Shown piece by piece: positions 45,175 to 53,806 of a stretch of DNA of 64,000 bases. The notes beneath the pieces are model-generated. The model searched no databases. It was not told the origin of the DNA and saw only the letters and a program-made list of their open reading frames with translations. This DNA comes from Roseibium porphyridii. GTDB taxonomy: Bacteria > Pseudomonadota > Alphaproteobacteria > Rhizobiales > Stappiaceae. The translations under genes were made by a program, and so were the position numbers. The first letter of the stretch is position 1; the number at the start of each line of letters is the position of its first letter. The stretch covers positions 4,072,001 to 4,136,000 of the forward strand of contig NZ_CP120863.1 in assembly GCF_026191725.2 (NCBI RefSeq), written 5' to 3'.

Positions 45175-47832
45175 TTAACGACGACGGCCACCTCCGCCAC
45201 GGCGATGTCCGCCGCCACCGCGCTGCGGGCGCGCCTGTTGCGGACGCGCCTGCTGCGGCCTGGACCGTTGCACATTGCGTTGGCGATTGACCTGTCGGTT
45301 GCCCGCATCTCTCGCTCGGCGATCCCGGTTCAGGTGCGCCGGTGCCTGCTGAGGCCTTTGCGCCGGGCGCGTAGCAGGTCTCTGCTGAGGCCGCTGCGCG
45401 GGACGCTGGACATTGGGTCTTTGGGCCGGCCTTTGAACATTGGGCTGCTGGGCAGGCCGTTGGACATTCGGTCTTTGTCCTGCGGGAAGGTTGGCGGGTC
45501 TTTGGACGTTGGGGCGATTGCCCGCATTAGGGCGGTTCTGGAGCCTGTCGCCAGCAGGTCGGTTTGCTATCGCTGCGCCCGCACCGGCACCGATAGCAGC
45601 TCCAGCGCCGAGGTCTCCAAGCCTGTCCTGCAAGTTTTCGCGTGACGGTGCAGCAACATCACCCCAGCGGCCGCCTTCGAACTTCTTCCAGTTCTCTCCA
45701 TCGCGCCGATAGACCGACCCGTCGCGCCCGGCAAACACATCGCTGCGCCTGTCGAAACTGGCGGCCCGGCCAAGATTGCCGTCCTGCTTCCAGCGCTGGG
45801 CGGCGTTTGCCTGGAGGTCTCGTGTCCGTGACCATTGCGGTCCCGAGACGACCGCACCGCCCCAAGAGCCGTATATTCCCCTGGCGCCACCGGCAACAAT
45901 CCGGTTACCGGTGCGTGGATTATAGGCGCTTATGAAACCGGCGCTGCCGCGGGGGCCACTGATGGCGCCGCCCCGGATATAACCTCCAGTGCGCGGATTG
46001 TAGATCCCGCCTCCGGCAATGCCCCGGCGTGGTCCATACGCATAGCCGTAGCGCCCGAAGGTCCCGCGTACCGGATTGTAAAACGCACCAATTCCGTAGG
46101 TAACCGGTCGTGGGAAATAAATGGGGCGTACGCCCGGGCGCCACCATGGACGGTAGTAATACCCTGTTCCGTAAACGAAGACGCCCCAGGCAAGAAAGCC
46201 CGTCAGGTATCCCATAGTGTAGCCGTACCACACCGCGTTGGGTTCACTTTCATAGACCCGAACATAAGTCACGTTATAAACCGGCGAGGAAGGCGGAATT
46301 GTGTAGATTTCATCTGGAACGGCAGTTGCAACGACAAATGGGCCATCGGGATTATCGCTGACAAACCAGACACCGTTTTGCAGCACATAATACTTGGCAC
46401 CGACCTGGATCACCTGTTCGTTGGTGTTGACCGCATAAGACATGGATGTGCCTTCGATCGGCTCAAACTCAGGGTCTCCCGCGTAGGCGACATCCGCACT
46501 CACCGAACCCACTTCGACACGCGCAGTCGTCGGAATGCTGGCCTTCAGCCGTGCCTGGGAGGCTTCCGAAGTGCCTGGGATTGAAGACCGCACGGAGTAG
46601 TAAGGCGCATTTTCCGGAATGTTCTGAAAATCGGAAGGCATGTCCTGAGTGGTAAAAGTCCACGGCCCATCAAGGGACGCGGACTTGAACCAGCGGCCTG
46701 AAACCAGGATGTACCAGGTGGATGTGGATTTCAGGAAAAAGACATCACTGTCGGTGTTGGAGGCCCATTCAAGATCCGTTCCCTCGACCGGCTCCAGTTT
46801 CGGTTCACCGTCAAACACGATCATTTCCGCGGGCTTGTCGGAATAAACTACCTTTGGCGGTTTGTTGTCCGCAAACGCTTCACCGGGAATGGCTTCACGC
46901 GTCTCCTTCCAGTTGTCGTCATCCGGTAGGGCTTTGATCAATTCCGGAAGTTCTGAAGCGGCTTCCCATCCGGCTGAAACGTCCATGGTCTTCAACCAGG
47001 ATTTTTCATCACGCAGGTAAAGCTCTTTCGTTTCGTCGATCTGCAAAATGTCCCAATTGGTGTTGACGACAAAGCTGAGGCCCTGATCGCCCTTAACCGG
47101 CGCAAAAATGGGTTCGCCTTCGGTTTGAACCAGAATGGCCGGTTCATTGGATATAAAAATCGGTGGAGCTTCCGAGTTCAGCCCCTGAACGTCGTCCATT
47201 CGCTGATACTCGGCGAGACCCGCGGTAATGCGATCTTCTTTGACCGTGATCGTCCCGGTTGGCATGATCTTGCCGATCTGCAGCGAAAGGTCACCAAGCG
47301 AACTTCGATCAAGCGCTGAAAAGTCCAGCTGGGTGACCTGAATGTTGCTGACATCGACGACACCCTTTTCAGGGTCTGCAACCGTGTCACCATTGACGCC
47401 GATCACACCAAAAACGGGTGTTGCGTCTTTATCTTTAATGTATTCGGCTGCAACAAGCGCCTTCAAGGTTTTGAAATTGTCCCACTCGGTGAACTGAGGC
47501 TGATAAAGGACCAACGTTGCACCGGCATCTGTTTGAAACGATCTTGGCCACCCTGTTGTGTCTTCAGATTCGCTCAGTTGAAGATATTGCCCGCTGACAA
47601 AACCGTTTTGCCCGTTATAGCTTACCGAACACCATGCTCCATTGTCGTCGCAGTTTTGAAGATCGACCTCCGCGCCATTTGGTAATGTTCCAAATGATCC
47701 GAAATTGGTTCCAGGGCCCTGGCGAAAGTTCACGTTCGCCGTGGTCACGGCCGGAGCTGCAAAAACACCATTTATGAAAACCGTCTGAAATACCAATGCA
47801 GAAGATAAAAGAACGGACAAGGACTTGCGCAT
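45175..47832 (-). CDS. Secreted SH3-domain repeat protein with basic Asn/Pro/Arg/Gln-rich tail
   Basis: 885 aa from the ATG at 47832, behind GGAGGG. A signal peptide (residues 1-26) is followed by a bacterial SH3b domain with NVNFRQGPGTNFG. Three imperfect repeats of about 110 residues follow, starting near 227, 334 and 451; each contains a core like EPIFAPVKG, EPKLEPVEGT, PEFEPIEGT. A hydrophobic segment comes near 540, then a Gly/Tyr/Arg-rich region. The last 120 residues are a low-complexity basic tail of RPNVQRPAQ-like units ending in a Gly/Arg run. It is likely a periplasmic or surface protein; function unknown. Confidence 0.85.
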   Translation of the reverse strand: MRKSLSVLLSSALVFQTVFINGVFAAPAVTTANVNFRQGPGTNFGSFGTLPNGAEVDLQNCDDNGAWCSVSYNGQNGFVSGQYLQLSESEDTTGWPRSFQTDAGATLVLYQPQFTEWDNFKTLKALVAAEYIKDKDATPVFGVIGVNGDTVADPEKGVVDVSNIQVTQLDFSALDRSSLGDLSLQIGKIMPTGTITVKEDRITAGLAEYQRMDDVQGLNSEAPPIFISNEPAILVQTEGEPIFAPVKGDQGLSFVVNTNWDILQIDETKELYLRDEKSWLKTMDVSAGWEAASELPELIKALPDDDNWKETREAIPGEAFADNKPPKVVYSDKPAEMIVFDGEPKLEPVEGTDLEWASNTDSDVFFLKSTSTWYILVSGRWFKSASLDGPWTFTTQDMPSDFQNIPENAPYYSVRSSIPGTSEASQARLKASIPTTARVEVGSVSADVAYAGDPEFEPIEGTSMSYAVNTNEQVIQVGAKYYVLQNGVWFVSDNPDGPFVVATAVPDEIYTIPPSSPVYNVTYVRVYESEPNAVWYGYTMGYLTGFLAWGVFVYGTGYYYRPWWRPGVRPIYFPRPVTYGIGAFYNPVRGTFGRYGYAYGPRRGIAGGGIYNPRTGGYIRGGAISGPRGSAGFISAYNPRTGNRIVAGGARGIYGSWGGAVVSGPQWSRTRDLQANAAQRWKQDGNLGRAASFDRRSDVFAGRDGSVYRRDGENWKKFEGGRWGDVAAPSRENLQDRLGDLGAGAAIGAGAGAAIANRPAGDRLQNRPNAGNRPNVQRPANLPAGQRPNVQRPAQQPNVQRPAQRPNVQRPAQRPQQRPATRPAQRPQQAPAHLNRDRRARDAGNRQVNRQRNVQRSRPQQARPQQARPQRGGGGHRRGGGGRRR

Positions 47833-48054
47833 AGGGCCCTCCAAAATGCGAAATATGCAGGAGCCGGTTTACAAAATCACATTGTCAAAGTTGCCAATAT
47901 AGATTTTGCAACCCGGTCCAATAGTTATCCTGCACATCGCTTGAGCCAAATGTCCAGCTCGTCACAACAGCACAATGAAGCGGACCATAGTCTGAAAGCT
48001 AAAATTGATGCGTTTCAAACACATGACCTCACTAAACGAACGGAGTGTATCGAC

Positions 48055-48483
48055 ATGCAGAACCTGAAGAGATCGTTGGTTTTCCTGCTGACGCTTCTTG
48101 GTTTCTCCGCATTCTGGCCGTTTACTTCTTCAACTGCTCAGGCAGAGATCTTCTTTTGCCAGAGCACGCGTACACCGGCCGGTTCGGCCAAGTACTGTAA
48201 TTTTCTGTTGTTCGACAATGGCTTCACACGCCACCGCCAGATCATTGTCGCTCAGGGCGCTCGCCGCGAAATCGCGATCAATGGCCGATATGACCTTTTC
48301 TGCGTATTGGTTCAAAACACCAAAGGTGTTCCGGAAAACATCGCCTATCGGAAGCAACAATGCCGGCAAACGGATACAGGAAGGGAATACAAGGTGCCGA
48401 TTCGCGCACTCAACATGCGCAGGGGCCGGGACGGCTTCAGTACAGACGCGACCATCGATCACCTGCCGGCAACGCGCTGGTGA
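48055..48483 (+). CDS. Small secreted protein of unknown function
   Basis: 142 aa from the ATG at 48055. It begins with a signal peptide MQNLKRSLVFLLTLLGFSAFW..QAEI. The mature protein has several cysteines (CQSTRTPAG, YCNF, FCVLV, QQC) that could form two disulfides. An upstream TTG-initiated frame adds 38 residues but would bury the signal peptide, so it is rejected. No family recognised. Confidence 0.7.
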   Translation: MQNLKRSLVFLLTLLGFSAFWPFTSSTAQAEIFFCQSTRTPAGSAKYCNFLLFDNGFTRHRQIIVAQGARREIAINGRYDLFCVLVQNTKGVPENIAYRKQQCRQTDTGREYKVPIRALNMRRGRDGFSTDATIDHLPATRW

Positions 48484-48488
48484 TCCAT

Positions 48489-48520
48489 AAAAATGCCGGC
48501 GTGACAGCGTCACGCCGGCA
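48489..48520 (-). terminator. Intrinsic terminator of the Gfo/Idh/MocA gene
   Basis: A perfect 12-bp stem TGCCGGCGTGAC / GTCACGCCGGCA (48494-48520) with a 3-nt loop is followed on the minus strand by TTTTTA. It lies 27 bp past the minus-strand stop and may also slow transcription from the converging plus strand. Confidence 0.85.
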
Positions 48521-48546
48521 GTTACCCCGGAGGAAACACCTTTAAA

Positions 48547-49671
48547 TCAACAGGCGACCGAGGAAAGCTTGTTGCTCATGAGAAGGACAGCCTGGCCGGT
48601 GCGCGCTGACTGTTGGGCCGCAAGACCCATCTCAACAGCGCGGCGACCGTCTTCCAACGTTACTTCAGGAGCCTGTTTTTCACCCCTTACTACGGCAACG
48701 AACCCTTCGTGCTGATAGAAGGTTGAGCCGTTGTGATCTCCAGCGTCGAGAATTGTCGGATCCACTGGAATGTCTATCTGGCGCGGTCCTTTGGGCTGCC
48801 GCGGAGACACAACCAATTGAGGCACTGGCGGATCGCCAAGATCCGATGGCCAGAAACGCCCTGGACCTGGAACGAATGCTTCGATCTTTCCTTCAGATCC
48901 GATTGCAACCACTTCTTCCTGGTACCGCGAACCTTCTGCAAACATGCAAAGTTCGAGCATGGCACGTGAGCCATTTTCGAAATCAACAATCACATAGCCG
49001 TTGTCCAGGATGTCAGGCTGTTCGCCGTCATAAGTCTCGTCCTTGTGATTGGCGTCCTGGCCAGCTGAGGCCATCACACGAACAGGTTCGCTTTTCATGA
49101 TCAGGCGCATCAGATCGAAAAAGTGGCAACATTTTTCAACGAAGGTGCCCCCGGAATACTTGTTGAACCTGTTCCAGGCACCAACCTTGTCGAGAAACGG
49201 AAACCGATGTTCGCGAATGGTCAACATCTTGATCCCACCGGTCGCTTCCTCAGCCTGTTCAATCAGCGCTGCAATCGGCGGCATGTAGCGGTATTCCATG
49301 GCGACCCAAACAGGCGCGGGATAGGCCGACTTGAAGGTCTCCAATTCCGCCAGATCTTTCGGGTCGGTGAAAAGCGGCTTTTCGACGAGCAATGGTAGCG
49401 GCCGCTTCTTGCGAATCTCCTCCATCTGAGGCACGTGGCAGTGGTTGGGGCTCGCGATCAGGATGCAATCAAGCTCTTCCACTTCCAAAAGCTCGGCAAC
49501 GGATCCGACAAACTTTGCACCAGGTGCAAACGCTGCGGCCTCGCGGGCCATATCAGCATCCGGCTCAAACACCACGGTCACTTCCGTGTCGGCAAGCAGG
49601 GCGATATTGCGCAAATGCTCCTGGCCCATCATTCCGCAGCCAATAACCCCGTATCTTACCTTTGCAGGCAT
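48547..49671 (-). CDS. Gfo/Idh/MocA-family protein; candidate NAD-dependent sulfoquinovosidase (GH188-like)
   Basis: 374 aa. The N-terminal Rossmann fold has GVIGCGMMG (near residue 8) and the EKPLF box. The C-terminal domain has GGTFVEKCCHFFDLMRL near residue 190. It binds NAD(P) and acts on a sugar or sugar derivative; related enzymes include GH109- and GH188-type NAD-dependent glycosidases as well as simple dehydrogenases. It shares a 37-bp gap with the GntR gene and faces the monooxygenase operon. That context suggests it releases sulfoquinovose from its glycosides with an NAD-based mechanism, replacing the GH31 enzyme that is not seen here. This function is inferred. Confidence 0.75.
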   Translation of the reverse strand: MPAKVRYGVIGCGMMGQEHLRNIALLADTEVTVVFEPDADMAREAAAFAPGAKFVGSVAELLEVEELDCILIASPNHCHVPQMEEIRKKRPLPLLVEKPLFTDPKDLAELETFKSAYPAPVWVAMEYRYMPPIAALIEQAEEATGGIKMLTIREHRFPFLDKVGAWNRFNKYSGGTFVEKCCHFFDLMRLIMKSEPVRVMASAGQDANHKDETYDGEQPDILDNGYVIVDFENGSRAMLELCMFAEGSRYQEEVVAIGSEGKIEAFVPGPGRFWPSDLGDPPVPQLVVSPRQPKGPRQIDIPVDPTILDAGDHNGSTFYQHEGFVAVVRGEKQAPEVTLEDGRRAVEMGLAAQQSARTGQAVLLMSNKLSSVAC

Positions 49672-49708
49672 TTCCTTCTCCTAATTCCGGCGGTTTCTTG
49701 CCGTCCGC

Positions 49709-50419
49709 CTATTTCAACCGTTGCACGTAATGCGCCTTGTCCGTATCAAACCAAGTTCGTGAATACTCGACCGGCCTGGCTCTATCGGACCAGCTGAAAC
49801 GCTCAATATATCCAGTGAGTGTTCCAGGTGTTTTTGAAAAAACGTCCGGAGCCCACTCCGGTACCTTTCCGATCGTCACCCTGTCTTCGGCGCGAACAAT
49901 CCAAAATCCAAGATGCTTCTGGTAGAAGCGATAGAGAGAGTCTGAAAGCAGATCCTGTCGCACCGTGCCACAGTCACCATCAAGCCAGATTTCCTCCACA
50001 GCAATCATGACCTCATTCAGGTAGCGGAGCCTACGAATGCGCGTGCCTTCACGGCTTGTGCCAAAGGTTGGTAGCTCATCCGGCTTGTGCAGGCGGTCGA
50101 CCGTGAGGATGTCGGCGCGCGGCAAACCGCCTCCGGACAAAAGCTCCAGGCGGAACATCGCATAGACGCTTTCCTGTGTGCCTCCTTGACGTACGTAATT
50201 CCCCGAGCCCTGAATTCGCTCAAGTAAGCCTTTATCCGTAAGGTCCGCCAACGCTTTTCGCAAGGTGCCGATGGATATCCCAAGCTCTTCCGCCATGTCT
50301 CGCTCTGGTGGCAACCGCTCTCCATCGATCAGCCGCCCAGCAGCGATATCCCTAATCAAAAGCTCGCTGATCTGCACATAAAGCGGCAGCGCTCCGGACG
50401 TTTGCGAGTCAGTTGGCAT
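49709..50419 (-). CDS. GntR-family regulator with UTRA ligand domain
   Basis: 236 aa. The winged helix (residues 8-75, LPPERDMAEELGISIGTLRKALADL) is joined to a UTRA-type ligand domain (about 95-230), which in the HutC subfamily binds small sugars or amino-acid derivatives. It is the gene nearest to the divergent flavin-monooxygenase operon (178 bp away), so it is the likely local repressor and is probably relieved by the pathway substrate. A small dyad in the gap is listed separately. Confidence 0.9.
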   Translation of the reverse strand: MPTDSQTSGALPLYVQISELLIRDIAAGRLIDGERLPPERDMAEELGISIGTLRKALADLTDKGLLERIQGSGNYVRQGGTQESVYAMFRLELLSGGGLPRADILTVDRLHKPDELPTFGTSREGTRIRRLRYLNEVMIAVEEIWLDGDCGTVRQDLLSDSLYRFYQKHLGFWIVRAEDRVTIGKVPEWAPDVFSKTPGTLTGYIERFSWSDRARPVEYSRTWFDTDKAHYVQRLK

Positions 50420-50457
50420 GACGTTTTTGTTGCCTGATTTTCAAAATTGATACACTA

Positions 50458-50471
50458 TTGATTTACATCAA
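50458..50471. promoter_or_regulatory. Possible GntR operator dyad
   Basis: TTGAT and ATCAA form a perfect 5-bp inverted repeat around TTAC, inside an AT-rich stretch just upstream of the GntR start. TTGATAC at 50447 repeats part of it. Position fits an autorepressor site; the motif is short. Confidence 0.35.
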
Positions 50472-50597
50472 ACCGAGTGATATGCAAGAAGAAATCGAAG
50501 GCAAAATGAAGCCATTCGAAAACAAACGAAAACACCCCGGTAGCCGCTCGAAGGCAAGATCCGAGGGTTGAAATGGTCAGTCCCAGGGAGGCACTTT

Positions 50598-51752
50598 ATG
50601 ACCGTAGTCCCAGTCACTTCGCCGGACCTTGATGCAGCGGAAGTTTCCTGGTTTGCCGCACTTTGCTCCGACGACTATCAGTTCCTGGGAGTGCCGGAGG
50701 GCGATCTGCGTTCTTCGTGGGAGCATTGCTCCTCAATTGTGAAGACAGCGGAAGCACAGGGCTTTCGAAACATTCTGTGCCCGTCCTCTTATCAGGTGGG
50801 TCAGGACACGTTGAGTTTCGTTGCCGGCTGCGCACCGATCACCGAGAAAATCAATCTTCTGGCCGCAGTGCGCTGTGGCGAGATGCAGCCGATCATGCTG
50901 GCGCGGACAATCGCGACGCTCGATCACATGCTCGAAGGCCGTCTTACAGTGAATATCATTTCGTCCGACTTTCCGGGCGAACAGGCAGACAGCGGCTACC
51001 GGTATCAGCGCTCACGAGAAGTTGTTGAAATCCTGAAACAGGCCTGGACACAGGACGAAATCAACTACGAAGGCGAGATCTACAACTTCAAGAACCTGAC
51101 AACGGATCCGGTCCGGCCTTACCAGACCGGCGGCCCCCTGCTCTATTTCGGTGGCTACTCGCCTGCAGCACTCGAGCTTTGCGGACAACATTGCGACGTC
51201 TATCTGATGTGGCCTGAAACTATGGGTGAGCTGGAAGGCCGTATGAAAGCGGTCAATTCTGTTGCGGAGAATTACAACCGCACTCTCGATTACGGCCTGC
51301 GGGTACATATGATCGTGCGGGATACGGAAAAAGAAGCACAGGAATATGCCGACTACATCGTCTCGAAACTCGACGATGCACAAGGCACAGCAATCCGCGA
51401 ACGCGCTCTCGACGCAAAGTCACTGGGTGTCAGCCACCAGGCAAAGAACCGTGAAGTCGCTGACGAGTTCGGATACATCGAACCAAACCTTTGGACCGGG
51501 GTTGGACGTGCCCGCTCGGGCTGCGGCGCTGCGCTTGTTGGTTCCACAGATCAGGTCATGACGAAAATCGAGGGTTACCAGAAGATGGGCATTCGGGCCT
51601 TCATCTTCTCAGGCTACCCGCACCTTGAAGAAGCAAAACACTTCGGCGCCCGCGTATTGCCGAATTTGAAAACATGCTCGCTGCCCCATGCCTATGGCCG
51701 CGTACCTGCTGAAACACCGGCAACACCACTCGGCAACGGAGTCCGCCGCTGA
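50598..51752 (+). CDS. SsuD-like FMN-dependent sulfonate monooxygenase; candidate SmoC
   Basis: 384 aa luciferase-like (LLM) flavin monooxygenase of the alkanesulfonate monooxygenase group, with reduced FMN supplied by a partner reductase. Recognisable stretches are WFAALCSDDYQFLGVP near residue 15, GRLTVNIISSDFPGEQ near 118 and PLLYFGGYSPAALELC. The ATG at 50598 follows GGGAGGC; a GTG at 50568 is rejected. The stop overlaps the start of the aldo/keto reductase gene (TGATG). Together with the reductase partners the set matches SmoC/SmoB/SmoA of sulfoquinovose desulfonation, which opens the C-S bond to give 6-oxo-glucose and sulfite. Confidence 0.82.
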   Translation: MTVVPVTSPDLDAAEVSWFAALCSDDYQFLGVPEGDLRSSWEHCSSIVKTAEAQGFRNILCPSSYQVGQDTLSFVAGCAPITEKINLLAAVRCGEMQPIMLARTIATLDHMLEGRLTVNIISSDFPGEQADSGYRYQRSREVVEILKQAWTQDEINYEGEIYNFKNLTTDPVRPYQTGGPLLYFGGYSPAALELCGQHCDVYLMWPETMGELEGRMKAVNSVAENYNRTLDYGLRVHMIVRDTEKEAQEYADYIVSKLDDAQGTAIRERALDAKSLGVSHQAKNREVADEFGYIEPNLWTGVGRARSGCGAALVGSTDQVMTKIEGYQKMGIRAFIFSGYPHLEEAKHFGARVLPNLKTCSLPHAYGRVPAETPATPLGNGVRR

Positions 51753-52642
51753 TGAACCGCGTCAAACTTACAGAAACCCTGGAATTTTCCCAACTGATCT
51801 ACGGCATGTGGCGGCTGGGTGACGACACAGATACGTCTCCTGCTCATGTTGAGCGGAAGATCCAGATTTGCCTTGATCAAGGCATCACGACGTTCGATCA
51901 GGCAGACATTTACGGCGGCTACGCTGCCGAAGCGGTGCTCGGCGGTGCATTGAAAGCAAACCCGTCGCTGCGTCAGCGAATGGAAATCGTCACCAAATGT
52001 GACATCGTCGCACCCGCAGGACGATATGCCGATGCCAAAGTGAAATACTACGACACCAGCCGTTCCCACATCGAGAAATCCGTCGACATTTCGCTCTCCG
52101 AAATGGGCATCGAGACGATAGATCTACTTTTGATCCACCGCCCCGACCCGCTCATGGATCACCATGAGACCGGCGCAACGCTCGACGATCTGATCAAAAG
52201 CGGCAAAGTGAAGAATGCGGGTGTTTCCAACTTCCGTCCCTGGGATTGGGAGCTGCTGCAATCGGCTATGTCAAACAAGCTGGTGACCAATCAGATCGAG
52301 ATCAGTCTGAAAGAAATTTCGCCTTTCACCAACGGTGACCTGGCCTTCCATCAGCGGCTCGGCACGAAGCTCATGGCCTGGTCTCCCCTCGGCGGAGGCG
52401 CCCTGATTTCCGAAGGTGGCCAGCTTGGTGCAGTGTTGGACGAAATTGCAGGGGCCCATGGCGTTGATCGCTCTGCGGTGGCGGTCGCATTTCTCTTGGC
52501 CCATCCCGCAGGTTTGCTGCCGGTTATGGGCACGAACAATACCGATCGGATCGCAAAGATTTCCGATGCCCTGAAAGTCTCGATAGATCGTGAAACCTGG
52601 TATCGGCTCTATGAAGCCGCCCTTGGCAACGAGGTGCCTTGA
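51752..52642 (+). CDS. Aldo/keto reductase (YdhF-type); candidate SmoB
   Basis: 296 aa TIM-barrel oxidoreductase. The catalytic tetrad is visible: Asp and Tyr in TTFDQADIYGGY, Lys in IVTKCDIV, His in LLLIHRPDP. YGMWRLGDDTDTSPAHVERK at the N-terminus is typical of the YdhF branch, to which SmoB also belongs in my recollection. In the sulfo-SMO route SmoB reduces 6-oxo-glucose to glucose with NAD(P)H. Overlaps with both neighbours (TGATG at each end) show tight coupling. Confidence 0.85.
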   Translation: MNRVKLTETLEFSQLIYGMWRLGDDTDTSPAHVERKIQICLDQGITTFDQADIYGGYAAEAVLGGALKANPSLRQRMEIVTKCDIVAPAGRYADAKVKYYDTSRSHIEKSVDISLSEMGIETIDLLLIHRPDPLMDHHETGATLDDLIKSGKVKNAGVSNFRPWDWELLQSAMSNKLVTNQIEISLKEISPFTNGDLAFHQRLGTKLMAWSPLGGGALISEGGQLGAVLDEIAGAHGVDRSAVAVAFLLAHPAGLLPVMGTNNTDRIAKISDALKVSIDRETWYRLYEAALGNEVP

Positions 52643-53157
52643 TGACCATGCAAAATGCCAATCATCCCGTAACCTTCGAGCCGGACTCAGACAACACACG
52701 GCTGTTGCGCGACGCTTTTGGGCGATTTGCCACCGGGGTTACCGTCGTGACCACGCATTCGGCTGATGGTCCTGTCGGCATTACCGCCAACAGCTTTTCT
52801 TCCGTGTCTCTGGAACCGCCGCTTGTGCTCTGGATGCCGGACAAGGGATCGCGGCGTTTTCAGTATTTCGAAGAGGCCGAACACTACGCCATTCACGTCC
52901 TCAGCCATCATCAGGCGGAGGTCTGCAATGGTTTCGTGCGCAATGCGCACGCTTTCGATCAGCTGCGACACAGAATAGATGAAAAAGGCATACCGCTGAT
53001 CGAGAATTGCCTTGCGCGTTTCGAGTGCAAGCGTTTTGCTGCCTATGAGGGAGGCGATCACCTGATTGTTCTGGGTCAGGTATTGCAGGCGGAAATGCGC
53101 ACCGGTGACGCCTTGACATTTTTCTCGGGCAAGCTCGGGCAAATCGCTCCACGGTAA
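52642..53157 (+). CDS. NAD(P)H:flavin reductase; candidate SmoA
   Basis: 171 aa from the ATG that overlaps the upstream stop by one base. It has the flavin-reductase-like split barrel: FATGVTVVTTHSADGPVGITANSFSSVS at residues 27-55, the region that holds FMN. It supplies reduced FMN to the two-component monooxygenase encoded two genes upstream. Adjacent LLM and reductase genes are the standard arrangement for such pairs. Confidence 0.9.
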   Translation: MTMQNANHPVTFEPDSDNTRLLRDAFGRFATGVTVVTTHSADGPVGITANSFSSVSLEPPLVLWMPDKGSRRFQYFEEAEHYAIHVLSHHQAEVCNGFVRNAHAFDQLRHRIDEKGIPLIENCLARFECKRFAAYEGGDHLIVLGQVLQAEMRTGDALTFFSGKLGQIAPR

Positions 53158-53215
53158 GGGCGGACTGCGGGGCGATGCTGAGTCCCGCCAGGAGGAAAAA
53201 CTTGGGAGGGCCCTC

Positions 53216-53806
53216 ATGGGCATTTTGCTGGCGGTGTTAGCACCGTTCGCTTTCGTCAATACGCATTTGTTGCGCATTGGCCGAGCTATAGGCGTCGTCG
53301 CTGTCGCCCTGATGGTTGTTGCGATCCTGATTCAGGTCGTATTCCGCTATGTTTTCAACAACGCTCTTCCATGGCCCGATGAGGCCGCTCGTTTCTGCAT
53401 GCTCTGGATGGCGGGGCTCATGGCACCGACGGCCTTTCGTCGCGGCGGCTTTGTCGCCATTGACATGCTGGGCCAGGCCTTGCCTGCGATGGCGGGAAAG
53501 GTGCTGACGCTAGTCCTGCTGCTCATCTCGCTGGCCGTTCTGGTCGTTTCCGTACAAATCGGATATTTTGAGGTGACCGGATTTGGCGGAAAATTCGCGA
53601 CCGCTTCTCTTTACGTGCCGGGCAATTTCACACTGACAGAATGGATCAGGGTTCCTCGCAGCTGGATGATGCTGTCGATGTTCGTGGGCGTGATCCTGCT
53701 AACGCTGGTCAATATCGAACTGATCCTGAGAAACCTTATCTCTCTTTTTGGCGGCGATGACCGGATGCCGGTCATGCCCGATGCAGACATGGCGGGGGCT
53801 GACTGA
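53216..53806 (+). CDS. TRAP transporter small membrane subunit (DctQ-type)
   Basis: 196 aa, four membrane segments. The family's LPWPDEAARFCMLWMAGLMAPTAFRRGG is at residues 44-70. GGAGGG precedes the ATG. It overlaps the large subunit gene by one base. The C-terminus is cytoplasmic and acidic. Confidence 0.92.
   Translation: MGILLAVLAPFAFVNTHLLRIGRAIGVVAVALMVVAILIQVVFRYVFNNALPWPDEAARFCMLWMAGLMAPTAFRRGGFVAIDMLGQALPAMAGKVLTLVLLLISLAVLVVSVQIGYFEVTGFGGKFATASLYVPGNFTLTEWIRVPRSWMMLSMFVGVILLTLVNIELILRNLISLFGGDDRMPVMPDADMAGAD

Noticed and set aside
48494..48520. Perfect 12-bp palindrome considered as an attachment site or recombination repeat
   Set aside because: It is followed by a T-run on the minus strand and lies just past a stop codon, so terminator explains it; no integrase or second copy is seen.
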